Origin: Photobacterium damselae
GTDB lineage: Bacteria; Pseudomonadota; Gammaproteobacteria; Enterobacterales; Vibrionaceae
Assembly: GCF_003026815.1 (NCBI RefSeq)
Contig: NZ_PYOG01000018.1
Span: 1 to 64,000, forward strand
Direction: 5' to 3'
Length of the DNA: 64,000 bases
The position numbers and the translations under genes are program-made. Positions 26,546 through 35,612 of this stretch are shown one piece after another. Each line of letters opens with the position of its first letter. Within the stretch, counting starts at the first letter, position 1. The notes beneath the pieces are model-generated. The model did no database searches, was not told where the DNA came from, and saw only the letters and a list, made by a program, of their open reading frames with translations.

Positions 26546-28612
26546 ATGAAAATATCAATTATTATTACACTATACAATCGAGCTAATATTGTTGATAAAG
26601 CTATAGAAAGTGCTTTAAAACAAGATTATAACAATAAAGAAATTATTATTGTAAATGACGGTTCAACAGATAATTATGAAGATGCTTTAGCGCCATATAA
26701 AGATCAAGTTATTATTTACACTCAAGAAAATAAAGGTTGTGCAGGAGCAAAAAATAAAGGTGTTGAGTTAGCCACAGGCGAATACATTATATTTTTAGAT
26801 AGTGATGATACCTTTTATAGTGATTCTGTGTTAACTGATTGCTATAAAGAAATTGCTACTGGCTCTCAGTTTGTAGGTTATAGTCAAGCTGAAATGATAA
26901 GATCTGGGGTTGGGCCATCCATTGAAAAAGCTAATTTTAGCTCTAGTATTAATATACAAAAACACATGCTTGAATCTCCTTTAAATTATGCGGCATTCCC
27001 ACCAATGTGTTTAAATAAACGAATTTATCAGCAAGTTGGAGGAATGCAAGAAAAAATAAGATGGGGAGATGCTATAAACTTTTGGCGATATTATTTCTCT
27101 CATGTAGACAAGATTTCTTATATTCACAAGCCTGGTTATTCATATAACTTGACAGGTGATGATAACATGAGTAAGGCATCAGATAAATCTGTAAAAGAAA
27201 AATTTAAAATGATGACTGATGTTATAGATGAGGCATTTAACAATCACAAAAGTAAAATGTCACCATCTGAACAATCTACCTGGTTACTCATTTTATATTT
27301 ATACAGCTTAAAATCAAATAATAAAACCCAACGAAAAAACTATTTTTCTCAATTAAAAACAAAATCTTTATTTAATATATCAAAATCTTTTCTTTATTTA
27401 TTAAACTCAAAGATGATACCAAAACTGATAAATAAATTATCGGCTATTACCTTAAAAATAAAAAAGAAAAACATTTTTAATGGTTGCATATCTAGTTTAC
27501 TAGTTAAACGTGATCAATTAGACCCAAATACAATCATTATCAATTCAACGATAAACAAAAACTTCAATTTTAACTCTAAATACTTCTTTGAATATCTAGA
27601 AAATGAACAGCATGGCTTTAATGTTTATTTTATTGTTAATAATGATAAAACGAGAAATGAATTAAATAAAAAATATCCTGGAAAATTCATTACTAATTAT
27701 TTAAGTCACGACATTAAAATTATCAGTAAAGCAAAAACATGGCTCTGCTCTACACTAGATCTACCTGTTTACTTTTGTTTTAAACATCCAGATAGAATTG
27801 TTTATCACTTTGGACATGGTGTTCCTTTAAAGAACATAGGTTTAAATGAACCAAAAATATCAATCCCTCGCTATATTAATCGCTATAAAAATATTCGTTG
27901 TTTTACACATGTCACTTGTTATTCTAGAGAATTCCAGAACAAGATGGAGAAAATGTTTGGCGGTTTAAAAGCAGAATATCTACCTTTAGGTCAACCAAGA
28001 AATGATTCGATATCACAATCATCTAGTCATAAACCTATCTCATCATTCTTTGACCATGACTTAGATATAGAAAAATATGTTTTATATTCTCCAACTTGGC
28101 GATATGACTCTACAACAAAATTCTTTCCTTTTTCAGATTTTGATGTACAAAAACTTCACCAATATCTAGATGAAAGTAATACCGTTTTAATTTTACGAGA
28201 GCACCCATTTTATCCTGCTATCATGCCAGATGGCTTATGTGACCACTCTAGAGTGAAAAATCTGAGTTCTAAAGTTATTTCGGATTTTACCCCTTATATA
28301 TTAGATATGGATACCATTATAACTGATTACTCCAGTTTATATTTAGATGGTTTATCGAATCCTAAAACAAACTTTATTTTCATACCATATGATATTGAAA
28401 ACTATACAAAATTAACTGGTTTTTCAATGCCATATGAAGAGCTAACTCCAGGACCCAAAGCGCTTAGCTTTGAAGCTTTTATTCAAGCCTTAGAAAATAA
28501 TGATGACCAAAATTATGGTATTCAGAAGAGAGAACTAGCAGAATTATTTAATGTAAAATACTCTGGAAATTGTCATGAGCATTTCGAGTATATTAAAAAC
28601 TTATTAAAATAA
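26546..28612 (+). CDS. Fusion of GT2 glycosyltransferase and CDP-glycerol glycerophosphotransferase (TagB/TagF-like)
   Basis: This 688-residue protein has two domains. Residues 1-220 are a GT-A family 2 transferase (SIIITLYNRANIVDKAIES, VNDGSTDN, FLDSDDTF). From about residue 310 to the end it matches the CDP-glycerol:poly(glycerophosphate) transferase family. It has HFGHGVPLKNIGL with the conserved HG-P pattern, VLYSPTWRYD, LILREHPFY, and DTIITDYSSLYLDGL with the DYSS motif, followed by FIPYD. The second domain should add glycerol phosphate or a related polyol phosphate to the repeat unit. The convergent TagD-like gene at 29275-29733 would supply CDP-glycerol. This is the last gene of the ops-led operon. 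Confidence 0.87.
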   Translation: MKISIIITLYNRANIVDKAIESALKQDYNNKEIIIVNDGSTDNYEDALAPYKDQVIIYTQENKGCAGAKNKGVELATGEYIIFLDSDDTFYSDSVLTDCYKEIATGSQFVGYSQAEMIRSGVGPSIEKANFSSSINIQKHMLESPLNYAAFPPMCLNKRIYQQVGGMQEKIRWGDAINFWRYYFSHVDKISYIHKPGYSYNLTGDDNMSKASDKSVKEKFKMMTDVIDEAFNNHKSKMSPSEQSTWLLILYLYSLKSNNKTQRKNYFSQLKTKSLFNISKSFLYLLNSKMIPKLINKLSAITLKIKKKNIFNGCISSLLVKRDQLDPNTIIINSTINKNFNFNSKYFFEYLENEQHGFNVYFIVNNDKTRNELNKKYPGKFITNYLSHDIKIISKAKTWLCSTLDLPVYFCFKHPDRIVYHFGHGVPLKNIGLNEPKISIPRYINRYKNIRCFTHVTCYSREFQNKMEKMFGGLKAEYLPLGQPRNDSISQSSSHKPISSFFDHDLDIEKYVLYSPTWRYDSTTKFFPFSDFDVQKLHQYLDESNTVLILREHPFYPAIMPDGLCDHSRVKNLSSKVISDFTPYILDMDTIITDYSSLYLDGLSNPKTNFIFIPYDIENYTKLTGFSMPYEELTPGPKALSFEAFIQALENNDDQNYGIQKRELAELFNVKYSGNCHEHFEYIKNLLK

Positions 28613-28618
28613 CTGTCT

Positions 28619-28652
28619 GATGAGCTACAGTTTATTTGAACTGTGGCTCATC
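28619..28652. terminator. Hairpin between convergent operons
   Basis: A 14-bp stem (GATGAGCTACAGTT with AACTGTGGCTCATC, one G-U pair, 6-base loop) lies 7 bases after one stop codon and 9 bases before the other. It is probably a two-way terminator, although neither side has a long T-run. Confidence 0.7.
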
Positions 28653-28660
28653 CTTAAAAA

Positions 28661-29275
28661 TCACAGCTGACTATAATTAGGGTTTATCTCAATCATATTT
28701 TTTCTATAAAAAACAATATCACCATTATTATATTCAGAGTTAATAGCTTTAAGTATTGGTGATAAACCTTCGTCCAAAGTCATTACGTTATTATTTACTA
28801 TGTTTAAACCATCTCGCAATTTTGTATCTATTGCACCAGGACAAAGCGTAATTACATTATAATTATCTTTTTCTAATCCCTGCGAAATTTTTAATACACC
28901 AGCTTTTGATGCACAGTAAGATGTCCAATCATTATATGCATTAAATGCGGCAGTAGACGAGATATTAATAATTAACGTTTTCTTATTTTTTCCTAAGGCC
29001 GCTTTAGACACTAAATATGTACCGATTAAATTTACATTTATATCTCTAATCCAGCATTCAGGATCAGAATCAATAATTGTAGATGAATATAACGTTCCAG
29101 CGCTATTCACCACAATATCAAATGTTTTATCAGAGAAATATTTATCAACGCTAGCTATCGAACTAACATCAAGCTCATCTCTTAAGGGCGCTTCAACTTG
29201 AAATGTTCCACTTAAAGCTTCCACTAACCCTTTGGCAATATCACCATTTCCACCAGTAATAAGAATTTTTTGCAT
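28661..29275 (-). CDS. SDR-family NAD(P)-dependent oxidoreductase
   Basis: This 204-residue cytoplasmic enzyme has the short-chain dehydrogenase motifs. They are the coenzyme loop ITGGNGDIA at residues 6-14, VNSAGTL near 57, catalytic Ser in NISSTAA near 104 and YCASK (Tyr-x-x-x-Lys) near 119-123, with CPGAIDT after it. It is somewhat short for the family. Its start overlaps the stop of the cytidylyltransferase gene by one base (TAATG). The pair may make an activated polyol phosphate, the SDR perhaps reducing a ketose phosphate; substrate is inferred only from that neighbour. Confidence 0.82.
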   Translation of the reverse strand: MQKILITGGNGDIAKGLVEALSGTFQVEAPLRDELDVSSIASVDKYFSDKTFDIVVNSAGTLYSSTIIDSDPECWIRDINVNLIGTYLVSKAALGKNKKTLIINISSTAAFNAYNDWTSYCASKAGVLKISQGLEKDNYNVITLCPGAIDTKLRDGLNIVNNNVMTLDEGLSPILKAINSEYNNGDIVFYRKNMIEINPNYSQL

Positions 29276-29733
29276 TATGCCAAATGATCCTTTGGTTCTG
29301 GAATTGGATGCTCATCTGTATCTTTTACGATTTCAGCATATTGTTTATATATTTTTTGTTTAAGGTTAGTTGAACTTACGCCTTTACCATAAGGGAAGTA
29401 AAATACTTTTACTCCTTTTTCTCTCAGATAGTCATACTTTCCAACCCAATCATCCCCAATCACAAAAATATCTATATTTAAATTTTCGACTGTAGAATTA
29501 TGATCCAGTGTATGCTGAGGAATTACGACATCAGGAGCTTTTAAACCTTCGACAATAGCAATACGTTCTTCAAAAGGTATTGTTGGTGGTTTTTTATAAC
29601 TACAGACTAACTCATCAGTACTTACACCGACAATTAATGTAGAACCTAATCCCCGAGCATAATTAATCATTTTCAGATGGTTACTGTGGAACAAATCAAA
29701 TGTTCCTGAAACGTAAACAACCTTATCCTGCAT
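29275..29733 (-). CDS. tagD: Glycerol-3-phosphate cytidylyltransferase-like protein (TagD family)
   Basis: This 152-residue cytoplasmic nucleotidyltransferase should join CTP and glycerol 3-phosphate (or a related polyol phosphate) to give CDP-glycerol. The N-terminal motif is GTFDLFHSNH: the family H-x-G-H is here HSNH (residues 16-19), with Asn in place of Gly. Downstream are VGVSTDELV, PFEERIAIVEGL, IGDDWVGKYDYL and GKGVSSTNLK, the last standing where TagD has RTEGISTT. The C-terminal tail is about 20 residues longer than minimal TagD. It pairs functionally with the fusion protein at 26546-28612. Confidence 0.82.
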   Translation of the reverse strand: MQDKVVYVSGTFDLFHSNHLKMINYARGLGSTLIVGVSTDELVCSYKKPPTIPFEERIAIVEGLKAPDVVIPQHTLDHNSTVENLNIDIFVIGDDWVGKYDYLREKGVKVFYFPYGKGVSSTNLKQKIYKQYAEIVKDTDEHPIPEPKDHLA

Positions 29734-29859
29734 TTAATTTTTCCTTATATATTCTATAACCGATTTACAGTAAACCTTGATATTTTAATAACTGATAAGA
29801 TTTTTAAGGGGTATCTGTTATATTATTGATCTTTAGTTTGTCTTAATAGTATCAGTATC

Positions 29860-29905
29860 ACATTATCAATGTTTAGCTCATGAAAAACATTAATATTGAT
29901 AATGT
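29860..29905 (-). terminator. Long inverted repeat over the yfcL stop codon
   Basis: ACATTATCAAT (29860-29870) and ATTGATAATGT (29895-29905) are perfectly complementary and enclose a further AATGTTT/AAACATT pairing. The right arm overlaps the last codons of yfcL, so this is a candidate terminator for that transcript. Confidence 0.5.
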
Positions 29906-30162
29906 ACTAAAATTTTCTCAATATAATTACTGACCAGAATAAAATCCTGAGGTGACAACTCACTTCTCGCTTTATCTATATCAGCAATAATTTTAGCTTT
30001 CATCACCTCAATATCATCAATTCCAGAGGCTTCACACTCAGCCGCTGCAAGCGATATATGTCCACGAAGATAGCCACCAGCAAACAACTCATCATCAGTT
30101 GCGGTATCGATAGAATCATCAATATATTGTAACAACTTTTCTTCAAACTCTTGAATAGTCAT
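29890..30162 (-). CDS. yfcL: YfcL family protein
   Basis: This 90-residue acidic cytoplasmic protein of unknown function matches YfcL in length and in the segments LLQYIDDSIDTATDDELFAGGYLRGH-type (given shortened) and LSPQDFILVSNYI. In E. coli yfcL is beside epmC and near aroC, and the same grouping is seen here. It follows epmC by 22 bases on the same strand, so the two are probably co-transcribed. Confidence 0.85.
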   Translation of the reverse strand: MTIQEFEEKLLQYIDDSIDTATDDELFAGGYLRGHISLAAAECEASGIDDIEVMKAKIIADIDKARSELSPQDFILVSNYIEKILVHYQY

Positions 30163-30184
30163 TAATTCTTTTTCCTAAACTTAT

Positions 30185-30736
30185 CTATGCATACGCTTCT
30201 TGGCGCTTTGGCTCTGGAAAATCTACCAACGTCAGAGGTGCAACGTTGTAAAACTCTCGAAAGGTGTCTGATAGTATTTTAGCGCGCTCTGGCATGCCAT
30301 GCTGTAAGTAAGCATCCACTTGTTCACGCACTTTTAGGGTGAATGCTACTCTATCGGGCTCAAAACTTCCGCTTAAGTTGTCGCAGCTTACTTGAAAGGG
30401 AAAACCGCAACTTGCTGATAGAATCCACTCGACTGCCTGGGGTTTAACTTCTACTTTTTCAAATTCCGCTTGAATCTGCTCAGTACGCCCATCCGGTTCA
30501 TACCAATAACCGTAATCTTCAAGTAAGCGTCGCTCAGGGCCTGCAATACACCAATGCGCTAGTTCATGCATTGCTGATGCAAAATAGCCACGAGCAAAAA
30601 TAATTTGGTGATGTTCTCGCTCTTCGTTAGCTGGAAGGTAGATAGGTTCATCACCCCCAAGTAGTAATTCAGTGTTGAGACTGTCTAAAAAGGTTTGATT
30701 AAAAAGTCTAATCAAATCATGGTAATCGTGCTGCAT
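30185..30736 (-). CDS. epmC: EpmC: elongation factor P hydroxylase
   Basis: This 183-residue enzyme hydroxylates the modified lysine of translation factor EF-P, the last step of beta-lysylation. The metal-binding HELAHW motif is near residue 57, within ARGYFASAMHELAHWCIAG, and YGYWYEPDGRT follows. Length fits YfcM/EpmC. The EF-P, EpmA and EpmB genes are not in the window. It is the first gene of the epmC-yfcL pair, and the gap upstream is filled with repeats. Confidence 0.9.
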   Translation of the reverse strand: MQHDYHDLIRLFNQTFLDSLNTELLLGGDEPIYLPANEEREHHQIIFARGYFASAMHELAHWCIAGPERRLLEDYGYWYEPDGRTEQIQAEFEKVEVKPQAVEWILSASCGFPFQVSCDNLSGSFEPDRVAFTLKVREQVDAYLQHGMPERAKILSDTFREFYNVAPLTLVDFPEPKRQEAYA

Positions 30737-30857
30737 TTTACAACTTTACTTATGTCTTTTTATTCGTTTAATCGATGGATTATACAGACATTTTACTTAT
30801 CTATCGATACATCAACAGGTAACTATATGCTATGGATGTCAAAAATACGTCAAGAGC

Positions 30858-31105
30858 CTCTTCCCGTCTTCCCAAGATTTTACCTAAAGCAAATATATGG
30901 TCTGGCTTTCCCCTTATTTTCCTAAAAACCGCTTTTCCCCTTCTAACCATCCCGTCTTCTCGTCTTCTCGTCTTCTCGTCTTCTCGTCTTCTCGTCTTCT
31001 CGTCTTCTCGTCTTCTCGTCTTCTCAAGATTTTGCCTAAAACTAATATCTGGTCTAACTTTATCCCCCTTATTTTCCCTAAAAACCGCTTTTCCCTTGCT
31101 CTTTA
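30858..31105 (+). repeat. Octamer array (CGTCTTCT)9 between imperfect direct repeats
   Basis: Nine perfect CGTCTTCT units lie at 30953-31024. On either side is a related segment of about 75 bases (about 30868-30943 and 31022-31103) containing CAAGATTTT, TGGTCT, TTATTTTCC and CCTAAAAACCGCTTTTCCC. The open frames across it are artefacts of the repeat. It fills most of the gap between epmC and yicG. Confidence 0.88.
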
Positions 31106-31218
31106 TCACCCATGAATCAAATTCATGCATAAAGCCTAACTATTTCATTAGATGTCGATTTTCTTCACAAATAGAATAAAAGCAGGACTTAAAACTAACC
31201 TTGGTGTTAATTCAACTC

Positions 31219-31854
31219 ATGCTTTTATCAATTTTGTACATCATCGGTATTACAGCAGAAGCCATGACAGGTGCTATTGCTGCGGGTAAGCGTAACATGG
31301 ACTGGTTTGGTGTTATGTTAGTGGCCAGTGCTACAGCGATTGGCGGTGGCTCTGTGCGTGATATTTTACTTGGCCACTACCCTTTAGGTTGGGTTGCACA
31401 TCCTCAGTATTTAGTCATCACCTGTTTGGCGGGTTTATTAACAACCGTAATGGCAAAATGGGTCGTTCGTTTTCATAAACTGTTTATTATTTTAGATGCT
31501 ATCGGTTTGATAGTGTTTAGTATCATTGGTTGCCGTGTAGCGATGAATATGGGATTGCCTGCGATTATTTGTGTGGTCGCAGCGGTTGTAACTGGTGTTT
31601 TTGGCGGAATGCTGCGTGATTTGATTTGTCGTCGCCAACCAATGGTGCTTCACAAAGAGCTTTACGCTTCGGTTTCTCTTATTGCTGGCGTTATCTATTG
31701 GGCAATGCTGCACTTCGGTATTGATCAAGATTTAACGATCATCGTTACCTTGGTTGTCGGTTTCACCATGCGTATGGCTGCGGTTCAGTATAGTTGGTCT
31801 CTTCCTGTATTTAGTTTTGAGGATGAGAGTGAGCGAGTAGCGAGTAGCGAGTAG
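31219..31854 (+). CDS. yicG: YicG-like trimeric cation-channel (TRIC) family membrane protein
   Basis: This 211-residue inner-membrane protein has about seven hydrophobic segments. It shows the two repeats of the family: GAIAAGKRNMDWFGVML with ATAIGGGSVRDILLGHYPLGW, and GVFGGMLRDLICRRQP. I chose the ATG at 31219 because it gives the MLLSILYIIGITAEAMTGA start typical of YicG; a TTG 18 bases upstream is less likely. The last codons are unusual. After SLPVFSFEDE the frame enters the AGCGAGT array, which encodes SERVASSE and the stop codon TAG. The original C-terminus has therefore been replaced or extended by the repeat. Confidence 0.87.
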   Translation: MLLSILYIIGITAEAMTGAIAAGKRNMDWFGVMLVASATAIGGGSVRDILLGHYPLGWVAHPQYLVITCLAGLLTTVMAKWVVRFHKLFIILDAIGLIVFSIIGCRVAMNMGLPAIICVVAAVVTGVFGGMLRDLICRRQPMVLHKELYASVSLIAGVIYWAMLHFGIDQDLTIIVTLVVGFTMRMAAVQYSWSLPVFSFEDESERVASSE

Positions 31855-31906
31855 CGAGTAGCGAGTAGCGAGTAGCGAGTAGCGAGTAGCGAGTAGCGAG
31901 TAGCGA
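31832..31906 (+). repeat. Heptamer array E, (AGCGAGT)10 plus AGCGA
   Basis: Ten perfect units begin inside the yicG coding sequence and supply its stop codon. The tail (31907-31993) resembles the tail of array B, contains inverted motifs GCTCGCT (31952-31958) and CTCGAAACTCG, and runs to the aroC stop codon. Confidence 0.93.
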
Positions 31907-31993
31907 AATTCTTGAACATATTCATTTTATGTCAACGCACTATTTCCACCAGCTCGCTTTTTCTCGAAACTCGTCCACCCGAAAACTCGAAAT

Positions 31994-33082
31994 CTAGTTA
32001 ATCTTCGGCGTCTCCGTCACTACTCCAAAGTTCTGTGCTCGATGACGCAGTAGATGATCCATCAAAGTAATGGCTAACATCGCCTCGGCAATCGGTACTG
32101 CTCGAATACCTACACAAGGATCATGACGACCTTTGGTGACCACCTCAGCGCTTTCGCCTTGTTTCGTGATAGTCTCACCCGGTACGGTGATGCTTGAAGT
32201 CGGTTTAAGAGCAATGTGCGCCACAATATCTTGTCCGGAAGAAATTCCCCCTAAAATACCGCCTGCATGATTGGTCTTAAACCCTTGAGGTGTCATCTCA
32301 TCGCGGTGTTCACTACCACGCTGTTCAACCACATCAAAACCATCACCAATTTCAACCCCTTTTACTGCGTTGATGCTCATTAATGAGTGAGCAATATCTG
32401 CATCTAAACGATCAAAAACAGGCTCGCCTAATCCCACAGGTACATTTTTTGCCACTACAGTAAGTTTGGCCCCAATGGAATCGCCTTCTTTTTTCAATTG
32501 GCGGATCAGCTCATCAAAAGCGTCTACTTTATCGACATCGGGACAGAAAAAAGCATTTTGCTCGATTTGCTGCCAATCAACTTTATCAATTGAGACATCC
32601 CCCATTTGTGAGAGATAAGCACGCACTTCAACACCATGAACCTGTTTTAAGTATTTCTTTGCTACTGCTCCTGCTGCAACACGCATTGCCGTTTCACGCG
32701 CAGAAGAACGACCGCCACCACGATAATCGCGAATGCCATACTTTTGATGATAGGTGTAATCGGCATGGCCGGGTCGAAATAGGTCTTGAATATTTGAATA
32801 GTCTTTAGAACGCTGGTCGGTATTTTCGATCAATAAACCGATTGAAGTTCCAGTGGTTTTGCCCTCAAACACACCTGAGAGAATTTTAACTTCATCAGCT
32901 TCACGACGCTGGGTGGTATATTTTGATGTTCCTGGACGACGACGATCTAGGTCATGCTGCATATCAGATTCGGTGAGTTCTAAGCCTGGAGGGCAGCCAT
33001 CGATGATACATCCAAGTGCAACTCCATGACTTTCACCGAAGGTGGTGACTCGAAAAACTTGTCCAATTGTATTGCCTGCCAT
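31994..33082 (-). CDS. aroC: AroC: chorismate synthase
   Basis: This 362-residue FMN-dependent enzyme converts 5-enolpyruvylshikimate 3-phosphate to chorismate, the last common step to aromatic amino acids. Signatures are [19 protein letters not shown] near the N-terminus, [39 protein letters not shown] and, near the C-terminus, [18 protein letters not shown]. Length is normal. Position near epmC and yfcL is the conserved gammaproteobacterial order. Confidence 0.97.
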   Translation of the reverse strand: MAGNTIGQVFRVTTFGESHGVALGCIIDGCPPGLELTESDMQHDLDRRRPGTSKYTTQRREADEVKILSGVFEGKTTGTSIGLLIENTDQRSKDYSNIQDLFRPGHADYTYHQKYGIRDYRGGGRSSARETAMRVAAGAVAKKYLKQVHGVEVRAYLSQMGDVSIDKVDWQQIEQNAFFCPDVDKVDAFDELIRQLKKEGDSIGAKLTVVAKNVPVGLGEPVFDRLDADIAHSLMSINAVKGVEIGDGFDVVEQRGSEHRDEMTPQGFKTNHAGGILGGISSGQDIVAHIALKPTSSITVPGETITKQGESAEVVTKGRHDPCVGIRAVPIAEAMLAITLMDHLLRHRAQNFGVVTETPKIN

Positions 33083-33149
33083 GACTTCCCCTGTAATTGT
33101 CGTCTGCTTTCTGCATTTTTGATTTGGTCTTTATCTATAGTGCAAAGAT

Positions 33150-33356
33150 GAAGGGGAAAAGGCAAGGGGGTTTTGGGGAGGAGCAGGAAAAGAAGGAAGA
33201 GAAGGAAGAGAAGGAAGAGAAGGAAGAGAAGGAAGAGAGTAGCAGCTTAATGGATCCTGTAAATAGACCCTGTAAATAAATCTGTGTAACTGCCTATCTT
33301 TCCCCTGCTCCTCCCAAAATCCCTTTTTTCCTGCTCTTTCCCTTCTCTTCCCCATT
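33150..33356. repeat. Inverted-repeat element with nonamer array (GAAGGAAGA)5
   Basis: A purine-rich arm (33150-33185) contains a GGTTTTGGGGAGGAGCAGG core. Its complement recurs in the pyrimidine-rich arm at 33300-33330 (CCTGCTCCTCCCAAAATCCC). The left arm continues into about five GAAGGAAGA units (33192-33237). The right arm ends 7 bases before the stop codon of the PTS gene at 33363. A unique 60-base loop lies between. Confidence 0.82.
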
Positions 33357-33362
33357 AAATCA

Positions 33363-35273
33363 TTATGCAGCAGCTAACTCACGCTCAGCTTTTGCTTTAC
33401 GGTATTTCTTAAGAGAGACTGCAACCAATGCTGTTACAACTGCGCCTGTTGCCATACAGATTAGAGCAAGAACAGGTTTGTTCATCGCACCTAATAGAGC
33501 AACCACTGGACCACCGTGTGCTACGCTGTTGGTGATACCGAATGAGAATGCCATAACCGCAGCAACCATACTACCGATAACGTTCGCAGGAATAACAGAT
33601 AGAGGATCTTGCGCGGCAAATGGGATAGCACCTTCAGAGATACCAACAAGACCCATAGCACCAGCTGCTTTACCCGCTTCAATTTCAGAATCTTCAAAGA
33701 TATTTAGCTTACGACCAATAACGGTTGCGATACCCATACCCAAAGGAGCAACTGGAATTGCACATGCCATTGCACCCATAAATTGCGTTTGACCACTTGC
33801 AATCATACCAACAGAGAATAGGAACGCGACCTTGTTAAATGGACCACCCATATCAAAGCCAGCCATACCACCAAGAACAATACCCAGTAGCACAACGTTA
33901 CCTGTACTCATCTCAGTTAGCATTGCGTTCATGTTATCCATCAAGCTCGCAATTGGTGCACCAATAACAAAGATAAATAGACCAGCAATAAACAGAGTAC
34001 CCGTAATTGGGGCAATCAAAATCGGCACTAGTGGCTGTACCATTTTGTGATAATTACGCGTTGCGACCCAGCGAACAAAGTAACCGACCAGCAGACCAGC
34101 AACAATAGCACCGATAAAGCCCGTACCAGCGCTAGCATCGTAAAATGAACCTGTGTTTGCAATCCAACCACCGATAAAACCAGGAGCTAACGCAGGACGA
34201 TCACCAATAGCAAATGCGATATAACCTGCCAGAATTGGAATCATCAACTGGAAGGCAACCACACCTACATCCAGTACTTTCTGCCACATGCTACCTGCTG
34301 GGATCTGCATACCGGCATCGGTTGGTTGACCACCAATAGCCAGAGAAAGCGCGATCAACAGACCACCGGTTACCACAAATGGGATCATATGAGATACGCC
34401 ATTCATCAAGTAACGATAAAGATTTGAGCGTGTTTGTGCAACTTTGCTCTCGCTTGAATCTGATGTGTCATCACCGTCAGCTTCAAACGGCTTCGCAACT
34501 AATGCCTGTTGAATAACACCTTTACCATCTTTGATTGGCGCTTTAACACCAGTCTTAATCAGCTTTTTACCTGCAAAACGAGCCATATCAACTTGTTTAT
34601 CACAGCTAACAACAATCGCTTCTGCACGGGCAATTTCTTCGGCTGTTGGTGAGTTTTTCACCCCGATTGAACCGTTAGTTTCCACTTTTACTTCGTAGCC
34701 TAACTCAGCACCTGCTTTTTCCAGCGCTTCAGCCGCCAAATAAGTGTGAGCAACACCAGCAGGACAACCTGTCACACCAATGATTAAGCCTTTATTTTGC
34801 TCAACGGCAACCACTTCTTTTTTATCGGCTAATAGAAGATTTAGTGCTTCTTCAGGTGTTTTTGCCGCTAAGAAAGCATCAATAAAACCGTCTTCAATCA
34901 ATTTAGAAGAAAGCTCTGCTAATACTTCAATGTGGTGATTTGCGCCGCCATCAGGAGAGGCGATCATGAAAAACAGTTTTGATGGCAAACCGTCTTCTGC
35001 ACCATACTCAATACCTTGGCGACTCACACCAATGGCAACCGCTGGCGATGCTACCGCGGCACTTTTTGCGTGAGGCAGTGCAACCCCTTCTTCAAAACCG
35101 GTATTACCTAACTCTTCGCGAGCATAGATATCAGCAATAAATTGTTCTTTATCTGCCACTTTACCTTGTTGAGTCAGCATCTCTGCCATCTCAGCAAAAA
35201 CTTGATCTTTGGTGGTCGCTTGTAGGTCGAGATTTATCAGTTTCTCGTTGATTAAGGTGGTTATCATATCCAA
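33363..35273 (-). CDS. manP: PTS EIIABC permease, fructose/mannose family (ManP/FruA-like)
   Basis: This 636-residue inner-membrane permease imports and phosphorylates a hexose, probably mannose given manA nearby. Domain order is EIIA (1-150, phosphorylated His68 in VALPHAKS), EIIB (163-258, phosphocysteine Cys170 in GVTGCPAGVAHTYLA) and EIIC (about 285-625, eight or more membrane segments with GGFDMGGPFNK-like and SEGAIPFAAQDP motifs). Having all three domains in one chain matches the vibrio mannose PTS gene next to manA. Here a phospholipase gene separates it from manA. Fructose as substrate is the main alternative. Confidence 0.85.
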   Translation of the reverse strand: MDMITTLINEKLINLDLQATTKDQVFAEMAEMLTQQGKVADKEQFIADIYAREELGNTGFEEGVALPHAKSAAVASPAVAIGVSRQGIEYGAEDGLPSKLFFMIASPDGGANHHIEVLAELSSKLIEDGFIDAFLAAKTPEEALNLLLADKKEVVAVEQNKGLIIGVTGCPAGVAHTYLAAEALEKAGAELGYEVKVETNGSIGVKNSPTAEEIARAEAIVVSCDKQVDMARFAGKKLIKTGVKAPIKDGKGVIQQALVAKPFEADGDDTSDSSESKVAQTRSNLYRYLMNGVSHMIPFVVTGGLLIALSLAIGGQPTDAGMQIPAGSMWQKVLDVGVVAFQLMIPILAGYIAFAIGDRPALAPGFIGGWIANTGSFYDASAGTGFIGAIVAGLLVGYFVRWVATRNYHKMVQPLVPILIAPITGTLFIAGLFIFVIGAPIASLMDNMNAMLTEMSTGNVVLLGIVLGGMAGFDMGGPFNKVAFLFSVGMIASGQTQFMGAMACAIPVAPLGMGIATVIGRKLNIFEDSEIEAGKAAGAMGLVGISEGAIPFAAQDPLSVIPANVIGSMVAAVMAFSFGITNSVAHGGPVVALLGAMNKPVLALICMATGAVVTALVAVSLKKYRKAKAERELAAA

Positions 35274-35387
35274 TCCCCTGTTATTTTTGTCCGCTATTGC
35301 GCTTGGGAATATTGTCGGATTTTATCAATGGAATAAGTAGTGCAGAAAAGAGGCTTTAACTGGAAATTTGTATCACACTAACTCTTG

Positions 35388-35403
35388 TGTGATCCATTTC
35401 TCA
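35388..35403 (-). promoter_or_regulatory. Candidate CRP site upstream of the PTS EIIABC gene
   Basis: TGTGA-N6-TCTCA matches nine of ten half-site bases of the CRP consensus. It overlaps a perfect inverted pair ATCACAC (35372-35378) and GTGTGAT (35387-35393). CRP control is usual for PTS genes. The rest of the 35274-35612 gap is AT-rich and shows no gene. Confidence 0.4.
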
Positions 35404-35612
35404 TTGCAAACTCGATAGGTAACACAAAGCATATAGTTTACATAAACCGATATAAATCATATAGATAAAAACAAAACAAGGCTTATACAGACTCTTTTAT
35501 CAATAGTAAATTTATCATTCAATTATTTTCATGCTATAGAAAAAAGGCTCTAAAGATACAAGAGAATAGAGGTTTTGAGTGATGGGGGTCACGGATTTGG
35601 GGCCACATAACT

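Noticed and set aside
30801..31179. Frames across the octamer array, on both strands
   Set aside because: They are products of the CGTCTTCT repeat, with no ribosome site or recognisable domain.
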